Below, piece after piece: positions 61,318 through 64,000 of a DNA stretch of 64,000 nt. The stretch comes from Amycolatopsis thermalba. GTDB lineage: Bacteria > Actinomycetota > Actinomycetes > Mycobacteriales > Pseudonocardiaceae. The first letter of the stretch is position 1. Each line of letters begins with the position of its first letter. The position numbers and the translations under genes are program-made. The notes below the pieces were generated by a model. It made no database searches. It was not told where the DNA came from and worked only from the letters and a program-made list of their open reading frames with translations. The DNA lies in the NCBI RefSeq assembly GCF_003385215.1, contig NZ_PQHW01000012.1:29093-93092 (forward strand). The letters are read 5' to 3'.

Positions 61318-62918
61318 TCCGCGTGCCCGATCGCCCGGCGGATCATGACCTCGGTGCCGTGCGCGTGGTGGTCGATGCGGACCTCGTCCCCGCAGCGGTG
61401 CATCAACAGCGTGCCCCGGCCGCGGTTCTCGCCGCGCGGCGGGCGCCAGCGGCCTTCGTCGCACACGGTGGCGATCGCGTCCCGTCCGCGCAGCTCCATC
61501 CGCACCTTGATCACCCCGCCCGCCGGGCCGTAGGCGTGCTCGACGGCGTTGGACGTGGCCTCGCCGACCGCGACCAGCAGGTCGGACGTCGCGTCCTGGC
61601 TCGCGCCGACGATGGTCAGCCACCGGCGCATCGCGGACCGGACCTCCTTCAGCGACTCGGGTACGGCGGGCACGGTCAGCTCCAGCGGGCCGAGGTCCGC
61701 GCGGTCCTGGCGGCGCACGGCCAGCAGCGCCACGTCGTCGTCGGGGGTGTCCTCGCCGATCAGCTCGGCCATCACGTCGGCGCAGACGGTGTGGGCCTGG
61801 GCCGGGTGCACGGCGTCGCAGAGACGCTCCAGCCCGTCGTCGAGGGCGATACCGCGCCGCTCGACCAGTCCGTCGGTGTAGAAGCAGACCACCGATCCGG
61901 GCGGCATCAGCGACACGGTCACCCGGCGCCGCACGTCCCGCAGGGCGCCGATCGGCGGGTCGACGGCGACGTCGAGCAGCCTGCCCCGTTCGCCGACGCG
62001 CCCCTGGACGGGCACCAGGTGGCCGGCCGAGGACACGTGCAGCCGCTCGAAGTTCGGCTCCACCAGCGCGTAGAGCACCGTGGCCATCATACCCGGCTCG
62101 AAGTGCTGCATCTTGCGGTCGAGGTTGGACAGCACCTCGGCCGGGTCGCCGCCCTCCAGCGCGAAGGCCCGCAGGGCGCTGCGCATCCGGCCCATCACGA
62201 TCGCCGCAGGCAGGCCGTGCCCGACGACGTCGCCGATCACCACGCCGAGCCAGCCGTTGGGCAGCAGGAAGACGTCGTACCAGTCGCCCGCGATGGCACC
62301 CTCGTCGCCGGGCACGTAGCGCGCGGCGAGTTCGAGGCCCGGGACGATCGGCAGCTGGGTCGGCAGGAGGCTGCGCTGCAGCTCCGCCGCGGCGGCGCGC
62401 TCGGCCTTGGCGCGCTGGGCGTGGGCGGCGAGCGCGATCCGGTCGGCGGCCAGCTGGAGCAGCTCGACGTCCTCCGGGGTGAACTCGCGCGGCGACAGCG
62501 AGCCGACGTGCAGCACCCCCAGCGCGTCCGCGGCGAGCAGCAGCGGGACGCCGAGCAGGGTCTGGATGCCCTTCTCCCAGAGCAGCCGGTTGACGACCGT
62601 CGTCGAGTCGACCCGCTGCAGCTGCACCGGCTCCCGGCGCGCGACGACCTGCCCGGCGAAGCCCTTGCCGACCGGGACCCGGACGCCCTGGGACACCTCG
62701 GTCTCGATGCCGCGCGCCGCGACCGCGACCAGTTCCCGGCCGCCCGGTTCGAGCAGCAGCACGGCGGCGGTGTCGGAGTTGAGGACCTGGCGCACGCGGT
62801 CCAGGAGTTCGGGCAGGAGGTCCTCGGTGGCCAGGTGGGCGAGCGCGCTGTCGCTGACGAGACCGATGCGCTGGAGCTTGTGCTCGGCTTCCAGTCGCGC
62901 GCTGGCCGAAGTCGACAT
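61314..62918 (-). CDS. GAF-SpoIIE phosphatase with C-terminal RsbW-like kinase domain
   Basis: A 534-residue signalling protein: GAF sensor (about 30-170), PP2C/SpoIIE phosphatase (about 190-390; GDWYDVFLLPNG, VVIGDVVGHGLPAA, CFYTDGLVERRG, DDDVALLAVRR) and a HATPase kinase of the RsbW type (about 405-530; AVGEATSNAVEHAYG, GRGTLLMHRCGDEV). It holds both opposing activities on a STAS partner, the one encoded next. No sigma factor gene is adjacent. Confidence 0.92.
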   Translation of the reverse strand: MSTSASARLEAEHKLQRIGLVSDSALAHLATEDLLPELLDRVRQVLNSDTAAVLLLEPGGRELVAVAARGIETEVSQGVRVPVGKGFAGQVVARREPVQLQRVDSTTVVNRLLWEKGIQTLLGVPLLLAADALGVLHVGSLSPREFTPEDVELLQLAADRIALAAHAQRAKAERAAAAELQRSLLPTQLPIVPGLELAARYVPGDEGAIAGDWYDVFLLPNGWLGVVIGDVVGHGLPAAIVMGRMRSALRAFALEGGDPAEVLSNLDRKMQHFEPGMMATVLYALVEPNFERLHVSSAGHLVPVQGRVGERGRLLDVAVDPPIGALRDVRRRVTVSLMPPGSVVCFYTDGLVERRGIALDDGLERLCDAVHPAQAHTVCADVMAELIGEDTPDDDVALLAVRRQDRADLGPLELTVPAVPESLKEVRSAMRRWLTIVGASQDATSDLLVAVGEATSNAVEHAYGPAGGVIKVRMELRGRDAIATVCDEGRWRPPRGENRGRGTLLMHRCGDEVRIDHHAHGTEVMIRRAIGHAE

Positions 62919-62978
62919 GATGCGAGACTAGCCCCTGCTCAGGTCGGAGAAACCCGTGGTTTCCGCGGAATCAGGTTG

Positions 62979-63725
62979 TCACTGCCACGGTTCCGCATCG
63001 GTTGCCGGGGCGAGCAGGTTCGACGATACCGCAGGCCAGGCCGTGTTGTCCGGATCGATCAACGCGTAGTGGCCCGCGTCGTGGACGTCGATGAGGCGCG
63101 TGTCCGGGTGGGCTTCGCGGTAGGCGCGGGACAGGGCGGCGGGCACGATTTCGTCCGCGGTGCCGTGGATCAGGACGACGGGCCGGGCCGGCGAGGGCAG
63201 CCGGGCGGGGTCGAGGCCGTCCGGCGGGGTGTCGCCGAGGAAGGCTCGGACGGCGCCGTCGTCGAGACCGAGCCGGTCGGCGAGGGCCAGATCGGCGACG
63301 GCGGCCAGGGTGACGGTGGCGGCGAGTCCGGGCGCGGGCGCGCTGGCGGCGGCCCACAGGGCGAGGTGACCGCCCGCGGAATGCCCGGTCACGACCACGC
63401 GGCCGTCGTACTGCCCGGCGAGTTCCACCGGCAGGACACCGAGCGCGGCGGCGACGTCGGCGGTGGTGAGCCGGGGCGCGCCGGGGACGCGGCGGTACTC
63501 GATGGAGAGGACGTTCAGACCGGTCCGCGCCAGGGCGTGCGCGAGGGGCCGGATGTGCCGGCGGTCGTAGTCGGGCCGCCAGAAGCCCCCGTGGATGACG
63601 ACGATCAGTGGCGCGTCCGGGCGGCCACGCCAGTGATCGGCGACGTGGTCCGGGCCGGGCCCGTAGCGAAGCTCGCCGTCCGGCGCGGGCGCGGGACGCG
63701 TGAGGACCGACCGATCTTCCACCAT
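62979..63725 (-). CDS. Alpha/beta hydrolase (kynurenine formamidase-like group)
   Basis: A 248-residue hydrolase with the HGGFW oxyanion motif (VVIHGGFWRPDYDR), nucleophile GHSAGGHLALW, acid in IHGTADEIVPA and His in DVHDAGHYALID. HGG-W plus GHSAGG is typical of the BD-FAE/kynurenine formamidase group; no other tryptophan-catabolic genes are adjacent, so the substrate is open. Start is the ATG giving MVEDRSVLTRPAPAP. Confidence 0.88.
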   Translation of the reverse strand: MVEDRSVLTRPAPAPDGELRYGPGPDHVADHWRGRPDAPLIVVIHGGFWRPDYDRRHIRPLAHALARTGLNVLSIEYRRVPGAPRLTTADVAAALGVLPVELAGQYDGRVVVTGHSAGGHLALWAAASAPAPGLAATVTLAAVADLALADRLGLDDGAVRAFLGDTPPDGLDPARLPSPARPVVLIHGTADEIVPAALSRAYREAHPDTRLIDVHDAGHYALIDPDNTAWPAVSSNLLAPATDAEPWQ

Positions 63726-63844
63726 GGCCAGGCTCCCTCCGCAAGATCACTCGTCCGAGTGGCGGGCGCTGGCGTGACGCACGCTTTCCGGGAGCGTAGA
63801 ACGCAAGCCGGAGGGACTCAAAAACCGCGGGGGGGCGCAGTGGC

Positions 63845-64000
63845 GGGTCGCGCGCGGTGCGGGATCGCGCGCCGCACGGGGTCGCCCGTCGCGCGGAGCC
63901 GCCCGCCGGCGGGGTCGCCCGCGGTGCGGGATCGGCCGCCGCACGGGGTCGCCCGCGGTGCGGGATCGGCGCGCGCAGCCGGTCGCCCGCGGTGCGGGAG
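63845..64000. repeat. Tandem ~34-bp GC-rich repeat running off the window
   Basis: Four to five units of about 33-35 bp built on GGGGTCGCCCGCGGTGCGGG and ATCGGCCGCCGCAC. The array continues past the window edge. No gene in 63726-64000; open frames are low-complexity. It is not related to the 21-bp family. Confidence 0.8.

Overview
The window is chromosomal DNA from a high-GC actinomycete. Very high GC, frequent GTG starts, stop/start overlaps of the ATGA and GTGA type, an F420-dependent oxidoreductase, a stand-alone LigD polymerase domain, GAF-SpoIIE-kinase phosphatases and IS481 debris all point that way. Gene order and protein character fit Pseudonocardiaceae (Amycolatopsis-like) best; this is inference, since no 16S gene is present.

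Left part (1-21153, almost all minus strand) is the conserved actinobacterial block argS-lysA-hom-thrC-thrB-rho-rpmE-prfA-prmC-tsaC-wecA-atpI-atpBEFHAGD, in the order known from Mycobacterium. atpD is cut by the window edge. Two insertions interrupt the block: a MerR regulator with a divergent alpha/beta hydrolase (9120-10263), and a secreted CHAP/NlpC-like wall protein (11858-12352).

Middle part (21185-41714) is accessory. It holds a DUF3105/DUF305 membrane pair facing a CDF metal exporter, tRNA-Arg(CCG), a TetR/CPBP-protease pair, two adjacent decayed genes (TetR and DUF1801), RluA, VOC, MDR reductase, a MocR regulator with a C45 acyltransferase and a LysE exporter, glutathione-independent formaldehyde dehydrogenase, two DUF202 genes separated by two micro-ORFs born from a tandem duplication, LigD polymerase, a zinc alcohol dehydrogenase, a DUF4262 protein, and a GlxA regulator with a striking four-half-site operator followed by a PLP enzyme.

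Right-centre (41828-51860) is a catabolic locus: NCS1 permease, HyuA-type hydantoinase/oxoprolinase subunit, two DUF917 proteins and an SDR in one coupled operon, then a secreted protease, a DUF1445 (D-glutamate cyclase-type) gene, and a third DUF917 coupled to a PucR regulator. The set suggests import and breakdown of a hydantoin-, thiohydantoin- or oxoproline-like cyclic amide. This is the best candidate here for an uncharacterised pathway.

Right end (52105-64000): MarR/MFS efflux pair, an IlvD/Edd sugar-acid dehydratase with a GntR-type operator, a deleted IS481 transposase, LysR and DoxX, two divergent citrate-synthase-like genes (one fused to a DNA-binding helix-turn-helix), an F420-dependent LLM enzyme, a STAS/RsbU-type regulatory pair and a hydrolase. 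Several intergenic gaps carry tandem arrays (21, about 28 and about 34 bp units). The 21-bp family occurs twice, once as a perfect head-to-head palindrome between convergent genes.
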